Assembly (NCBI RefSeq): GCF_040147005.1
Contig: NZ_JAMSHO010000001.1
Span: 124,001 to 188,000 of the forward strand
Source: Halomonas sp. H10-9-1
Lineage (GTDB): Bacteria; Pseudomonadota; Gammaproteobacteria; Pseudomonadales; Halomonadaceae
Length of the DNA: 64,000 nt
Direction: 5' to 3'
Notes under the pieces: model-generated
The model's input: only the letters and a program-made list of their open reading frames with translations
The model's database searches: none
Told to the model about the DNA's origin: nothing
Program-made: the position numbers and the translations under genes
Part shown: piece after piece, positions 18,010 to 26,637 of the stretch
Layout of the letters: each line of letters opens with the position of its first letter
Position numbering within the stretch: position 1 is the stretch's first letter

Positions 18010-18583
18010 ACCGGCCCCGCGCCGCGCAGTCGACGAGGGTGAGGCCCCGCCGGCGGATACCGGGGGGCTCGATGCTGCCGATCGAGCCATCGTGCTGGCC
18101 ACCCAGGCCGGTCTGCCGCTGGTCCCCGACCCCTGGGGCGCGGTGGGCCGCGAGGTGGGCATGAGCGGTGCCGAGGTGCTCGAGCGCGTGCAGGCCATGC
18201 AGGCAAGCGGGGTGATCCGCCGGGTCGCCGCGGTGCCCAACCACTATCGGCTTGGCTACGTGGCCAACGGCATGACGGTGTGGGATGTCGATGACGCCCA
18301 GATCGACCGCCTGGGCCGCGAGGTGGCCGCCATCGAGGGCGTCAGCCACTGCTATCGTCGCCCGCGCCACCTGCCGCACTGGCCCTACAACCTGTTCGCC
18401 ATGCTGCATGGCCACAGCCGGGAGGAGGTCGAGCGTCAGGCCGCGGTGCTACGCCAGCGCCTGGGTGAGGCGTGCCGCGATCACCGCATCCTCTACAGCA
18501 CGCGCATCCTCAAGAAGACCGGGCTGCGTCTGGCCGGCCGCCGGCCGAGCGATACGCCCAAGGATACCGAACGTCGAGGCTGA
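17984..18583 (+). CDS. nirH: NirH, siroheme decarboxylase subunit
   Basis: A 199-residue NirL/NirH-type protein. I chose the ATG at 17984 inside nirG because AAGGAGGAGGAG lies directly upstream. The conserved part starts at LDAADRAIVLATQAGLPLVP, and CYRRPRHLPHWPYNLFAMLH is the class signature. Residues 1-27 are a variable Pro/Ala-rich leader. The C-terminal RPSDTPKDTERRG is basic and unlike NirL. The gene ends 46 bp before nirJ. Confidence 0.9.
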   Translation: MSVSICPSRPAPRRAVDEGEAPPADTGGLDAADRAIVLATQAGLPLVPDPWGAVGREVGMSGAEVLERVQAMQASGVIRRVAAVPNHYRLGYVANGMTVWDVDDAQIDRLGREVAAIEGVSHCYRRPRHLPHWPYNLFAMLHGHSREEVERQAAVLRQRLGEACRDHRILYSTRILKKTGLRLAGRRPSDTPKDTERRG

Positions 18584-18629
18584 GTCGCGCCCGCCGCGGC
18601 GACTCGGCACCACACAGCAGGAGAACGCC

Positions 18630-19862
18630 ATGTTCCGCGTCACCCGCTATATCAAGACCTTGATGGAGCCGGGCCCCCCGGGTCATGCAACGAGAGGGGC
18701 GGCCCGCAAGCCGCCAGGACCGGTGGTGATCTGGAACCTGATCCGCCGCTGCAACCTGACCTGCAAGCACTGCTACACCACCTCGGCGGATATCGATTTC
18801 GCCGGCGAGCTCTCCAATGCCGAGGCCCATGCGGTGCTCGACGACCTCGCCGCCTTTCGGGTGCCGGCACTGATCCTCTCCGGAGGCGAGCCGCTGATGC
18901 GGCCCGACATCTTCGAGCTGTCGCGTCGCTCCCGGGAGCTGGGGATCTACACCGGGCTCTCCACCAACGGTACTTTGATTACCGAAGACAACATCGATGA
19001 GATTGCCGACGTCGGCTATGACTACGTGGGCATCAGCATCGATGGTCTGGAGGAGACCCACGACGTCATTCGCCAGCGCAAGGGCGCCTTCCGTGAATCG
19101 ATGCATGCGGTGAAGCTATGCAAGGAACGCGGCATAAAGGTCGGCCTACGCTTCACCCTGACCCGCGAGAACTACGAGCAGCTCGGCGATATCCTGGCAC
19201 TGCTCGACGAGCATGATGTCGACAAGTTCTACCTCTCGCACCTCAACTACGGCGGCCGTGGCCGGCGCCACAGCAAGCAGGACGCCTGGTATCGCATGAC
19301 CCGCGACGCCATGACCCGACTGTTTGACCACTGTCGCGCCGAGCTCGCGCGTGGCGTGGAGCGTGAGTACGTCACCGGCAACAACGATGCCGATGGTCCC
19401 TTCCTGCTGATGTGGGCCCGTGAGCACTTTCCCGAGCAGGTGGCGGCCCTGGAGCAGCGGTTGCTCGACTGGGGGGGCAATGCCTCCGGCGAGTATATCG
19501 CCAATATCGACAACCTGGGCCATGTGCACCCGGACACCTTCTGGTGGGACCACGACCTGGGTAGCGTGCGCAGCCGGCCGTTCTCCGAGATCTGGCGCGA
19601 TACCCAGGACCCGTTGATGGTCGGCTTCCGCCAGCGCCCGCGTCCGCTCAAGGGGCGCTGCGCCGAGTGTCGTTACCTGCCGATCTGCAACGGCAATACA
19701 CGGGTACGTGCCTGGAAGGTCAGCGGCGATCCCTGGGAAGAGGATCCCGGCTGCTACCTGACCAATGCCGAGATCGGCGTCGCCGAGAGTGGCGAGCGCC
19801 GGGTGGCGGCACCCTATTCCTCCCCACCCCATGAGGCCATCCAGGCCGTCGAGATCAGCTGA
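18630..19862 (+). CDS. nirJ: NirJ, radical SAM haem d1 biosynthesis enzyme
   Basis: A 410-residue radical SAM/SPASM protein that replaces two propionates of didecarboxysirohaem by oxo groups. The SAM cluster motif is CNLTCKHC (Cys41, Cys45, Cys48), followed by LSGGEPLMRPD and GLSTNGTLI. The C-terminal auxiliary cluster cysteines are in CAECRYLPICNGN and GCYL. The ATG at 18630 has AGCAGGAG upstream. Longer upstream reading of the same frame runs through nirH and is not coding. Confidence 0.96.
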   Translation: MFRVTRYIKTLMEPGPPGHATRGAARKPPGPVVIWNLIRRCNLTCKHCYTTSADIDFAGELSNAEAHAVLDDLAAFRVPALILSGGEPLMRPDIFELSRRSRELGIYTGLSTNGTLITEDNIDEIADVGYDYVGISIDGLEETHDVIRQRKGAFRESMHAVKLCKERGIKVGLRFTLTRENYEQLGDILALLDEHDVDKFYLSHLNYGGRGRRHSKQDAWYRMTRDAMTRLFDHCRAELARGVEREYVTGNNDADGPFLLMWAREHFPEQVAALEQRLLDWGGNASGEYIANIDNLGHVHPDTFWWDHDLGSVRSRPFSEIWRDTQDPLMVGFRQRPRPLKGRCAECRYLPICNGNTRVRAWKVSGDPWEEDPGCYLTNAEIGVAESGERRVAAPYSSPPHEAIQAVEIS

Positions 19863-19881
19863 GGCTTGCGAGGATACCGCC

Positions 19882-20718
19882 ATGCCGTCACACCGTGTTT
19901 CCTATGATCTGGCCGAGGCGCCGCTGGCGTCCGGCGAAGTGGCCATCATCGGCGCCGGCCCCGGTGATCCCGGCCTGCTGACCCTGCGCGCCCTGTCGTT
20001 GATCGAGCAGGCCGACTGCCTGGTCTACGACCGGCTGGTCTCCCGCGAGGTGCTGGCCCTGGCGAGCCCCAGGGCCCGGCGCTTCTACGTGGGCAAGGCA
20101 TCGCGCTGCCATGCGCTGACCCAGGACGAGACCAACGCCCTGCTGGTGCGCCTGGCCAGGGAGGGCCGCCGCGTGGTGCGCCTCAAGGGAGGGGACCCCT
20201 ACATCTTCGGTCGCGGTGGCGAGGAGGCCGAGGTGCTGATCGAGCACGGCGTGGGCTTTCGCGTGGTGCCGGGCATCACCTCGGCCCAGGGCTGTGCCGC
20301 CTACGGGGGCTTCCCGCTGACCCATCGCGACTTCGCCCAGAGCGTCACCTTCGTCACCGGCCACTGCAAGGGCGATGGCGACCTGGCCTTGAACTGGGCC
20401 ACCCTGGCTGCCCCGCACCAGACCACGGTGTTCTACATGGGCCTGGCCAACGCCGAGCTGATCCGCCGCGAGCTGCAGCGTCATGGTCTGCCGGCCGAGC
20501 ATCCGGTGGCCCTGGTGGAGCGCGGCACCACCCCCGAGCAGCGCCAGGTCATCACCTGCCTGGGCGAGCTGGTCGAGACCATCGAGAGAGAAGGGCTGCG
20601 CCCGCCGACCCTGATCGTGGTGGGTGAGGTGGTGCGCCTGGCCGATACCTTGGCCCAGCCCGCGGCGGAGGCGGCCGCCTTCATCGAGGGGGGCGCCCTG
20701 GAGCGGATTGCCCTGTGA
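19882..20718 (+). CDS. nirE: NirE, uroporphyrinogen III C-methyltransferase
   Basis: A 278-residue SUMT that makes precorrin-2 from uroporphyrinogen III, the entry step to sirohaem and haem d1. Motifs are GAGPGDPGLLTLRA (SAM loop), VYDRLVS, RLKGGDPYIFGRGGEE and VVPGITSA. The ATG at 19882 is 19 bp behind nirJ. The stop overlaps the nirN GTG start. A second SUMT (cysG or cobA) elsewhere would serve sirohaem and B12. Confidence 0.96.
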   Translation: MPSHRVSYDLAEAPLASGEVAIIGAGPGDPGLLTLRALSLIEQADCLVYDRLVSREVLALASPRARRFYVGKASRCHALTQDETNALLVRLAREGRRVVRLKGGDPYIFGRGGEEAEVLIEHGVGFRVVPGITSAQGCAAYGGFPLTHRDFAQSVTFVTGHCKGDGDLALNWATLAAPHQTTVFYMGLANAELIRRELQRHGLPAEHPVALVERGTTPEQRQVITCLGELVETIEREGLRPPTLIVVGEVVRLADTLAQPAAEAAAFIEGGALERIAL

Positions 20719-22313
20719 CAGCTCACGCACGCCCCGTCATGACATCGCGACTCCTGCCGCTGCTGGCAACCGCCATGCTGCTGCTGCCCGCGGCCGCTCC
20801 GGCCGCCAGCGATCCGGAGACCGAGGCGCTCTACCAGGCCCAGTGTGCCTCCTGCCACGGCGCGGACCGCCTGGGGGGTATCGGCCCGGCGCTGCTGCCG
20901 GGCAACCTGTCGCGTCTCAAGCTGGAGGCCGCCGAGGCGGTGATCCGCGACGGCCGCGTGGCCAGCCAGATGCCGGGCTTCGCCGACCAGCTGGAAGAGG
21001 CCCAGGTCGCCTCCCTGGCCGAGTGGATCTATCGGGAGCCCGACGTGGAGCCGCGCTGGGGGCGCGATGAGATCCTGGCCAGTCAGGTGGCGCATCACGT
21101 CGACGGCAGCCTGCCGGACACGCCGCGCTTCGATGCCGATCCGCTCAACCTGTTTATCGTGGTGGAGACCGGAGACCACCATGCCACCCTGCTCGACGGC
21201 GATACCTTCGAGCCGATTCACCGCTTCGCCACCCGCTACGCCCTGCACGGTGGTCCCAAGTACACCCCGGACGGGCGCTACGTGTTCTTCGGCTCCCGGG
21301 ACGGCTGGGTGACCAAGTACGACATCTACAACATGCAGGTGGTGGCCGAGGTGCGCGCCGGCATCAACATGCGCAATATCGCCGTCTCCGGCGATGGCCG
21401 CTACGTCATGGCCGCCAACTACCTGCCCCATAGCCTGGTGTTGCTCGATGCCCACAACCTCGACCTGATGAAGGTCTACCCGGTGGTGGGGGAGAGCGGC
21501 GAGAGCTCGCGGGTCAGCGCCGTCTATGCCGCCCCGCCGCGGGGCAGCTTCATCGCCGCGCTGAAGGATATCGAGGAGGTGTGGGAGATCCCCTGGCCAC
21601 TGCCCACCGAGCCGGTGGTCTCCACCGGTCATATGGCGACGCCGCTGGCATCGCCGCGTAGCCACGACACGCCCAACTTCCGGGTGCGGCGCATTCCGGT
21701 GCCGGATTATCTCGATGACTTCTTCTTCGACCTCGACTACGAACATGTCATCGGCGCCTCCCGAGGAGGGGAGAGCGGTGGCCAGGGCGGCATGGTGGTC
21801 AACCTGGACAGTGGCGAGAAGGTGGCCGACCTGCCCCTGGAGGGGATGCCCCACCTGGGCTCCGGCATCACCTGGGAGCACGAGGGGCGCCGCGTGATGG
21901 CGACACCCCACCTCACCCGAGCGGCGGTGTCGATCATCGACATGACCCGCTGGGAGGTGATCAAGACCCTCGAGACCGACGGCCCCGGCTTCTTCATGCG
22001 CAGCCACGCCAACTCGCCCTACGTCTGGGCGGATGTCTTCTTCGGCCCCAATCGCGACCGGGTGCACGTCATCGACAAGCAGAGCCTGGAGATCGTCGAG
22101 ACCCTGATTCCCGAGCCCGGCAGGACCGCCGCCCACGTGGAGTTCGACCGCTATGGCGAGAAGCTGCTGCTCAGCCTGTGGGAAGACGATGGTGCGGTGA
22201 TCGTCTATGACGCCGAGACCCTGGAGGAGGAGAAGCGTATCCCCATGAGCAAGCCCTCGGGCAAGTACAACGTCTGGAACAAGACGCGGTATGAGGAGGG
22301 CACCAGCCATTGA
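20715..22313 (+). CDS. nirN: NirN, NirS-like c-type cytochrome for haem d1 maturation
   Basis: A 532-residue periplasmic paralogue of NirS that introduces the acrylate double bond of haem d1. GTG 20715 has GGAG about 11 bp upstream and overlaps the nirE stop (GTGA). ATG 20739 is an alternative that starts right at the signal peptide. The haem c motif is CASCH (Cys44, Cys47, His48, counted from GTG). The propeller includes YALHGGPKYTPDGRYVFFGS and ends SKPSGKYNVWNKTR. It is the last gene of the nirS-DLGHJEN group. Confidence 0.95.
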   Translation: MTAHARPVMTSRLLPLLATAMLLLPAAAPAASDPETEALYQAQCASCHGADRLGGIGPALLPGNLSRLKLEAAEAVIRDGRVASQMPGFADQLEEAQVASLAEWIYREPDVEPRWGRDEILASQVAHHVDGSLPDTPRFDADPLNLFIVVETGDHHATLLDGDTFEPIHRFATRYALHGGPKYTPDGRYVFFGSRDGWVTKYDIYNMQVVAEVRAGINMRNIAVSGDGRYVMAANYLPHSLVLLDAHNLDLMKVYPVVGESGESSRVSAVYAAPPRGSFIAALKDIEEVWEIPWPLPTEPVVSTGHMATPLASPRSHDTPNFRVRRIPVPDYLDDFFFDLDYEHVIGASRGGESGGQGGMVVNLDSGEKVADLPLEGMPHLGSGITWEHEGRRVMATPHLTRAAVSIIDMTRWEVIKTLETDGPGFFMRSHANSPYVWADVFFGPNRDRVHVIDKQSLEIVETLIPEPGRTAAHVEFDRYGEKLLLSLWEDDGAVIVYDAETLEEEKRIPMSKPSGKYNVWNKTRYEEGTSH

Positions 22314-22424
22314 TGGCTGTATGGCGGGAAGATAAAGCGAGAGGCGCCGGAAAAGCTTCGAGCGCCTGCTTGCTGCGATCACTCGGCGTCCTTGTGCTTG
22401 CCCTCTTGGGGGCGATCGATCAAT

Positions 22425-22449
22425 AAGAAGTATTCTTGATACCTATCAT
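22425..22449 (+). promoter_or_regulatory. Overlapping NsrR-like and DNR boxes upstream of nnrS
   Basis: Positions 22425-22447 read AAGAAGTATTC, one base, TGATACCTATC, resembling the NsrR dyad. Positions 22436-22449 read TTGAT-ACCT-ATCAT, an FNR/DNR dyad with one mismatch. The DNR box centre predicts a start near 22484, with CACAAT (22472-22477) as -10. Overlap means a repressor and an activator could compete. Confidence 0.6.
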
Positions 22450-22512
22450 GGAAGTCCTGGGCCCGTCGGCGCACAATGGCACTATCCAAGCGTCTTATAC
22501 GGGTATCGCGAC

Positions 22513-23724
22513 ATGTCCTCCTCCCGCACCAGCCAGCCCTCCTTCGCACTGACCCAGCTCGCGGTAGCGCGCCTGGCCTTCCGTCCCTTCTTCCTGCTCG
22601 CCGCGCTGTTCAGCATCCTCTCCCTGGTGGTGTGGTTCGCCTTCTGGCACGGCGACATCCTGCTGCGCCCCCAGGGGGGGCTGATGTTCTGGCACCAGCA
22701 CGAGATGCTGTTCGGCTTCGCCACCGCGGTGGTGGCGGGCTTCCTGCTCACCGCGGTGCAGAACTGGACCGGGCTGCCCAGCCTCAGGGGCGGGCCGCTG
22801 CTGGGCCTGGTCGTCCTGTGGCTGGCGGCCCGCGTGCTGATGGCCTTCCCCATGGGGCTGCCCGGCGTGCTGGTGGCGGCGGTCGACCTGGCCTTTTTGC
22901 CGGTGGTGGCCGTGGTGATGGCAAGCCTGGTGATCCGTGCGCGGCGCTGGCGCAACCTGATCTTCCTGCCGGCCCTGGGGTTGCTGACCCTGGCCAACCT
23001 GCTGATGCACCTGGGGGTGCTCTCCGGCAAGGCGGAGCTGATCCGCCCTGCCGCGCACCTGGCGGTGCTGCTGATCACCTTGCTCATGGTGGTGGTGGGC
23101 GGCCGGGTGATCGCCATGTTCACCGCCAACCGCCTGGGGCTGACCCGCAAGCCGCCGATTCCGGCCCTCGAGTATGCGAGCCTGGGCAGCGTGATGGCGG
23201 TGGTGATGGGGCAGTTGCTCATCGCCTTGGGCGTGCCGTTGCCCCCCGCACTGCTGGCGGCCCTGCTGCTGCTGGCGGCGCTGGCCAACGGGGTACGCCT
23301 GTCGCGCTGGGGCGGCCAGCACAGCTGGCGCGAGCCACTGCTGTGGGGGCTACACCTGAGCTATGCCTGCATTCCGCTGGGCCTGGTGATGTGGGCCCTG
23401 GCGCTGCTCGCCGGCAGCCGCGCGGATGCCGCGCTGCACGCCCTGACCATCGGCGGCATGGGCACCATGATGCTGTCGATGATGGCACGGGTCTCGCTGG
23501 GCCATACCGCACGCCCCATCCGCACCCTACCCGGCATTGGCGTGGCCCTCGCGCTGATGGTGGCCGCCGCCCTGCTGCGTTCGCCGGTGCTGGTGCTGTT
23601 CCCGCAGATCACCCACTGGACCTACAACCTGGGAATTATCTTCTGGTGCCTGGCCTATGGCATCTTCCTGTTCCACTATACGGGACCGCTGCTGGCACCT
23701 CGCGCCGACGGCAAGGATGGTTAG
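22513..23724 (+). CDS. nnrS: NnrS, haem-copper membrane protein for NO tolerance
   Basis: A 403-residue protein with about twelve transmembrane helices. NnrS signature regions are AFRPFFLLAALFSI, FWHQHEMLFGFATAVVAGFL and HALTIGGMGTMMLSMMARVS, with histidines that probably bind haem. NnrS lessens intracellular NO and iron-nitrosyl damage and is usually in the NNR/DNR or NsrR regulon. The start at 22513 places the first TM about 20 residues in. It is followed 19 bp later by the SirB2-like gene. Confidence 0.95.
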   Translation: MSSSRTSQPSFALTQLAVARLAFRPFFLLAALFSILSLVVWFAFWHGDILLRPQGGLMFWHQHEMLFGFATAVVAGFLLTAVQNWTGLPSLRGGPLLGLVVLWLAARVLMAFPMGLPGVLVAAVDLAFLPVVAVVMASLVIRARRWRNLIFLPALGLLTLANLLMHLGVLSGKAELIRPAAHLAVLLITLLMVVVGGRVIAMFTANRLGLTRKPPIPALEYASLGSVMAVVMGQLLIALGVPLPPALLAALLLLAALANGVRLSRWGGQHSWREPLLWGLHLSYACIPLGLVMWALALLAGSRADAALHALTIGGMGTMMLSMMARVSLGHTARPIRTLPGIGVALALMVAAALLRSPVLVLFPQITHWTYNLGIIFWCLAYGIFLFHYTGPLLAPRADGKDG

Positions 23725-23743
23725 ACACTACACGGAGCGTCCG

Positions 23744-24130
23744 ATGGAATACTATTTCCTGGTCAAGCACCTGCATATCACCGCCGCCACCCTGAGCATC
23801 CTGTTCTTCATGCTGCGCGCCTTCTGGTCGGTACGCGAGGCACCGGTGCTGCAGGCGCGCTGGGTCAGGATCGCCCCTCACGTCATCGATACCCTGCTGC
23901 TGACGCTGGGCGTGGTGCTGATGGTCATGCTCTCGCTGTGGCCCCAGGAGCATCCCTGGCTGGCCGCCAAGCTGATCGCCCTGTTGATCTACATCGGCCT
24001 GGGCACGCTGGCCATCAAGCGCGGGCGCACCCCTGCGGTGCGCGGTGCGGCCGCGGTGGCGGCGGTGCTGGTGTTCCTCTACATGCTGGGTGCGGCCATC
24101 ACCAAGAGCGCGCTCTCGTGGCTGGCGTGA
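23744..24130 (+). CDS. SirB2-family small membrane protein
   Basis: A 128-residue protein of four helices, beginning MEYYFLVKHLHITAATLSI. It has FFMLRAFWSVREAP and HVIDTLLLTLGVVLM, the pattern of the SirB2 family. Conserved histidines (LKHLHI, PHVIDT) could bind haem. Function is not established. It is directly downstream of nnrS with ACGGAGCG as ribosome site, so it is probably co-transcribed and may support NO or redox tolerance. Confidence 0.8.
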   Translation: MEYYFLVKHLHITAATLSILFFMLRAFWSVREAPVLQARWVRIAPHVIDTLLLTLGVVLMVMLSLWPQEHPWLAAKLIALLIYIGLGTLAIKRGRTPAVRGAAAVAAVLVFLYMLGAAITKSALSWLA

Positions 24131-24189
24131 CGCCAGGCCGGTCGAGTGGCCTATACTGATGCCACATTCATCCGCAGAAGGAACTTGGC

Positions 24190-24510
24190 ATGTCGAAACA
24201 GGATCTTCCCGCTGGCGCCGGCCAGGTGGCTGAGCACTACCCCGAGGTGTGGGACGCTTACGCCGAGCTGGGCCGGGCCTGTGCCGAGAGCGGCCCGCTG
24301 GACGCGCGCACTCGGCGCCTGGTGAAGCTGGCCCTGGCCGTGGGGGCCCGCTCCGAGGGCGCCGTGCACTCCCATGTCCGCCGCGCCCTGGAGGAGGGCG
24401 AGACCAGCGAAGCCCTCAAGCAGGTGGCCATGCTGTCGATCCCCACCTTAGGGTTGCCGCGTGGCGTCGCCGCCCTGACGTGGATCGAGGACATCACCGA
24501 CGGGCGCTGA
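24190..24510 (+). CDS. Carboxymuconolactone decarboxylase (CMD)-family protein
   Basis: A 106-residue AhpD/CMD-like helical protein with LVKLALAVGARSEGAVHSHV and RALEEGETSEALKQVAMLSI, a common CMD pattern. The redox CXXC of AhpD is replaced by SEGAVH, so peroxidase-type thiol chemistry is not expected. It follows the SirB2-like gene by 59 bp and precedes the norC promoter. Role unknown; alkylhydroperoxidase and decarboxylase activities are both unsupported. Confidence 0.8.
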   Translation: MSKQDLPAGAGQVAEHYPEVWDAYAELGRACAESGPLDARTRRLVKLALAVGARSEGAVHSHVRRALEEGETSEALKQVAMLSIPTLGLPRGVAALTWIEDITDGR

Positions 24511-24568
24511 GCACTCGCCCCTGGCGACATGTTTCTCATCCCCTATCGCCCATACCTTTTTGCACTAA

Positions 24569-24582
24569 TTGACCGACGTCAA
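24569..24582 (+). promoter_or_regulatory. FNR/DNR box for norCB
   Basis: TTGAC-CGAC-GTCAA, centred at 24575.5. At -41.5 it predicts a start near 24617, with TAGGCT (24606-24611) matching the -10 pattern TAnnnT. Start codon of norC is at 24705. Confidence 0.75.
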
Positions 24583-24612
24583 AGCCTGAACCCCCTCTCT
24601 TCTGCTAGGCTT

Positions 24613-24635
24613 AACATGTATCGATAATGCATGTT
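24613..24635 (+). promoter_or_regulatory. NsrR-like operator at the norCB transcription start
   Basis: AACATGTATCG, one base, TAATGCATGTT is a near-perfect palindrome and close to the hmp site read on the other strand. It covers the start site predicted from the DNR box, where a repressor would block initiation. Confidence 0.65.
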
Positions 24636-24704
24636 AATAAATCGCCAGGCGTAACCCGTGGATTCCGCGACGCGCCTGCCAGACGAGCAAGGGGGGAAAG
24701 ATTC

Positions 24705-25157
24705 ATGGCCGACGGTCTCACCAAGTCGGCGGCCCGCAATATTTTCTATGGCGGGTCGCTGTTCTTCTTTCTGCTGTTCACCGCCCTGACGGCGCACAGC
24801 CACTGGTACATGGTCAACAAGTCCACCGACAAGGAGGGGCTCACCGAGTCTGTCGTGGAAGGCAAGCACATCTGGGAAAAGAACATGTGCATCAACTGCC
24901 ACAGCATCATGGGCGAGGGCGCCTATTTCGCGCCGGAGCTGGGTAACGTCTGGGAACGCTACGGCGGCCACCAGAACCCCGAGGCGGCGCGTGCCGGCCT
25001 CGCCGCGTGGATCCGCGCCCAGCCGTTGGGCACCCAGGGCCGCCGCCAGATGCCGGCCTACGACTTCAGCGACGAGGAGATGAACGCGCTGATCGACTTC
25101 CTCGAGTGGACCGACGGCATCGACGACCAGGACTGGCCGCCGCACCCCGCCGGCTGA
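24705..25157 (+). CDS. norC: Nitric oxide reductase subunit C
   Basis: A 150-residue membrane-anchored cytochrome c that feeds electrons to NorB. The ATG at 24705 follows AAGGGGGGAAAG; the longer frame to 24627 would run into the operator and is rejected. A single N-terminal helix (about residues 14-32) is followed by the haem motif CINCH (Cys62, Cys65, His66) and by GEGAYFAPELGNVWERYGG. The methionine ligand is probably in RRQMPAYDFSD. It is 69 bp upstream of norB. Confidence 0.96.
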   Translation: MADGLTKSAARNIFYGGSLFFFLLFTALTAHSHWYMVNKSTDKEGLTESVVEGKHIWEKNMCINCHSIMGEGAYFAPELGNVWERYGGHQNPEAARAGLAAWIRAQPLGTQGRRQMPAYDFSDEEMNALIDFLEWTDGIDDQDWPPHPAG

Positions 25158-25226
25158 ACCACCTGAACGCCGGATCGCCGGACCGCCGGATCGCCGGACC
25201 GGGATGAATCAAGGAGAACGACACCA

Positions 25227-26582
25227 ATGAAATATGAAACCCAGAAGGTGGCCCTGCCATTCTTCATGGTGGCCATGGCGCTCTTCGCGCTGCAGATCGT
25301 CTTCGGGCTGCTGGCTGCCTCTGTCTATGTGTGGCCGAACTTCATGGCCGAGCTGATGCCCTTCAACATCATGCGGGTCAGCCATACCAACCTGCTGATC
25401 GTGTGGCTGCTGATCGGCTTCATGGGCGCTACCTACTATCTGATGCCGGAAGAGGCCGAGCAGGAGATCCACAGCCCCACCATTGCCTATATCCAGCTGG
25501 CGATCTTCGCCTTTGCCGGTGCCGCGGCGCTGGTCGGCTACCAGTTCGGGATCCACGAGGGTCGCGAGTTCCTCGAGCAGCCGTTCTGGGTCAAGGTGCT
25601 GATCACCATCTCCTTCCTGATGTTCCTGTTCAACACCAGCATGACCCTGCTCAAGGGGCGCCGCACCGCCATCAACCTGGTGCTGATGCTGGGCCTGTGG
25701 CTGGCGGCGGTATTCTGGCTGTTCGCCTTCTACAACCCCTCCAACCTCGCCGTGGACAAGCTCTACTGGTGGTGGGTGGTGCACCTCTGGGTCGAGGGCG
25801 TGTGGGAGCTGATCATGGCCTCCCTGCTCGGCTACCTGCTGATCAAGATGACCGGCGTCGACCGCGAGGTGATCGAGAAGTGGCTCTACGTAATCGTCGG
25901 CCTGTCGCTGTTCTCCGGCCTGCTGGGCACCGGTCACCACTACTACTGGATTGGTGCGCCGAGCTACTGGCAGCCCATCGGCAGCATCTTCTCCACCCTG
26001 GAGGTGATCCCCTTCTTCGCCATGGTGGTGTTCGCCTTCACCATGTTCTGGAAGGGCAGCCGTAACCACCCCAACAAGGCCGCCATGCTGTGGGCGCTCG
26101 GTTGCCCGACCGTTGCCTTCTTCGGCGCCGGCGTGTGGGGCTTCATGCACACCCTGCACTGGGTCAACTACTACAGCCACGGCACCCAGGTCACCGCGGC
26201 CCACGGCCACCTGGCCTTCTACGGCGCCTACGTGATGCTGATGCTCGGTATCATCAGCTTCGCCATGCCGCAGCTGCGCCGCGTGCAGCCCTACAACCAG
26301 GTAATGAACATGTGGGGCTTCTGGATCGTGACCGGCGCCATGTGCTTCATGACCTTCACGCTGACCTTTGCAGGCGTCGTCCAGACCCACCTGCAGCGCG
26401 TGCTGGGCATGAACTTCATGGAGGTGCAGGACCAGCTGGTGCTGTTCTATGGCATGCGCCTGGGCTCCGGCATCGCCGTGGCCATCGGTAGCGGCCTGCT
26501 GCTCTACGCCTTCTTCGGCCCTGCCCGTGAGCAGGTTCCCGCAGGCGGGACTCAGCTCACCGCTGGCGCCGACCGCGCCTGA
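25227..26582 (+). CDS. norB: Nitric oxide reductase subunit B (cNOR)
   Basis: A 451-residue haem-copper family protein with 12 helices that reduces two NO to N2O. Haem ligand His53 is in VSHTNLLIVW; HLWVEGVWELI carries the non-haem iron ligand His and Glu, and GTGHHYYWIG the two further FeB histidines. HTLHWVNYYSHGTQVTAAHG carries haem b3 and b histidines. No N-terminal quinol-oxidising extension is present, so it is the cytochrome-c type paired with NorC. A hairpin follows at 26589. Confidence 0.98.
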   Translation: MKYETQKVALPFFMVAMALFALQIVFGLLAASVYVWPNFMAELMPFNIMRVSHTNLLIVWLLIGFMGATYYLMPEEAEQEIHSPTIAYIQLAIFAFAGAAALVGYQFGIHEGREFLEQPFWVKVLITISFLMFLFNTSMTLLKGRRTAINLVLMLGLWLAAVFWLFAFYNPSNLAVDKLYWWWVVHLWVEGVWELIMASLLGYLLIKMTGVDREVIEKWLYVIVGLSLFSGLLGTGHHYYWIGAPSYWQPIGSIFSTLEVIPFFAMVVFAFTMFWKGSRNHPNKAAMLWALGCPTVAFFGAGVWGFMHTLHWVNYYSHGTQVTAAHGHLAFYGAYVMLMLGIISFAMPQLRRVQPYNQVMNMWGFWIVTGAMCFMTFTLTFAGVVQTHLQRVLGMNFMEVQDQLVLFYGMRLGSGIAVAIGSGLLLYAFFGPAREQVPAGGTQLTAGADRA

Positions 26583-26588
26583 TCACCC

Positions 26589-26610
26589 GAGGGCCCCGCC
26601 AGGGGCCCTC
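26589..26610 (+). terminator. Hairpin between norB and norQ
   Basis: GAGGGCCCC, loop GCCA, GGGGCCCTC form a 9-bp stem followed by TTCGATT. The short T content suggests partial termination or attenuation, leaving norQD at lower level than norCB. Confidence 0.65.
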
Positions 26611-26637
26611 TTCGATTGACCCACACGGAGTTTCGCC

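Noticed and set aside
25158..25226. CCGGATCG/CCGGACCG short repeats between norC and norB as an operator
   Set aside because: They are short GC-rich direct copies in an intra-operon gap, without dyad symmetry fitting any regulator discussed here.
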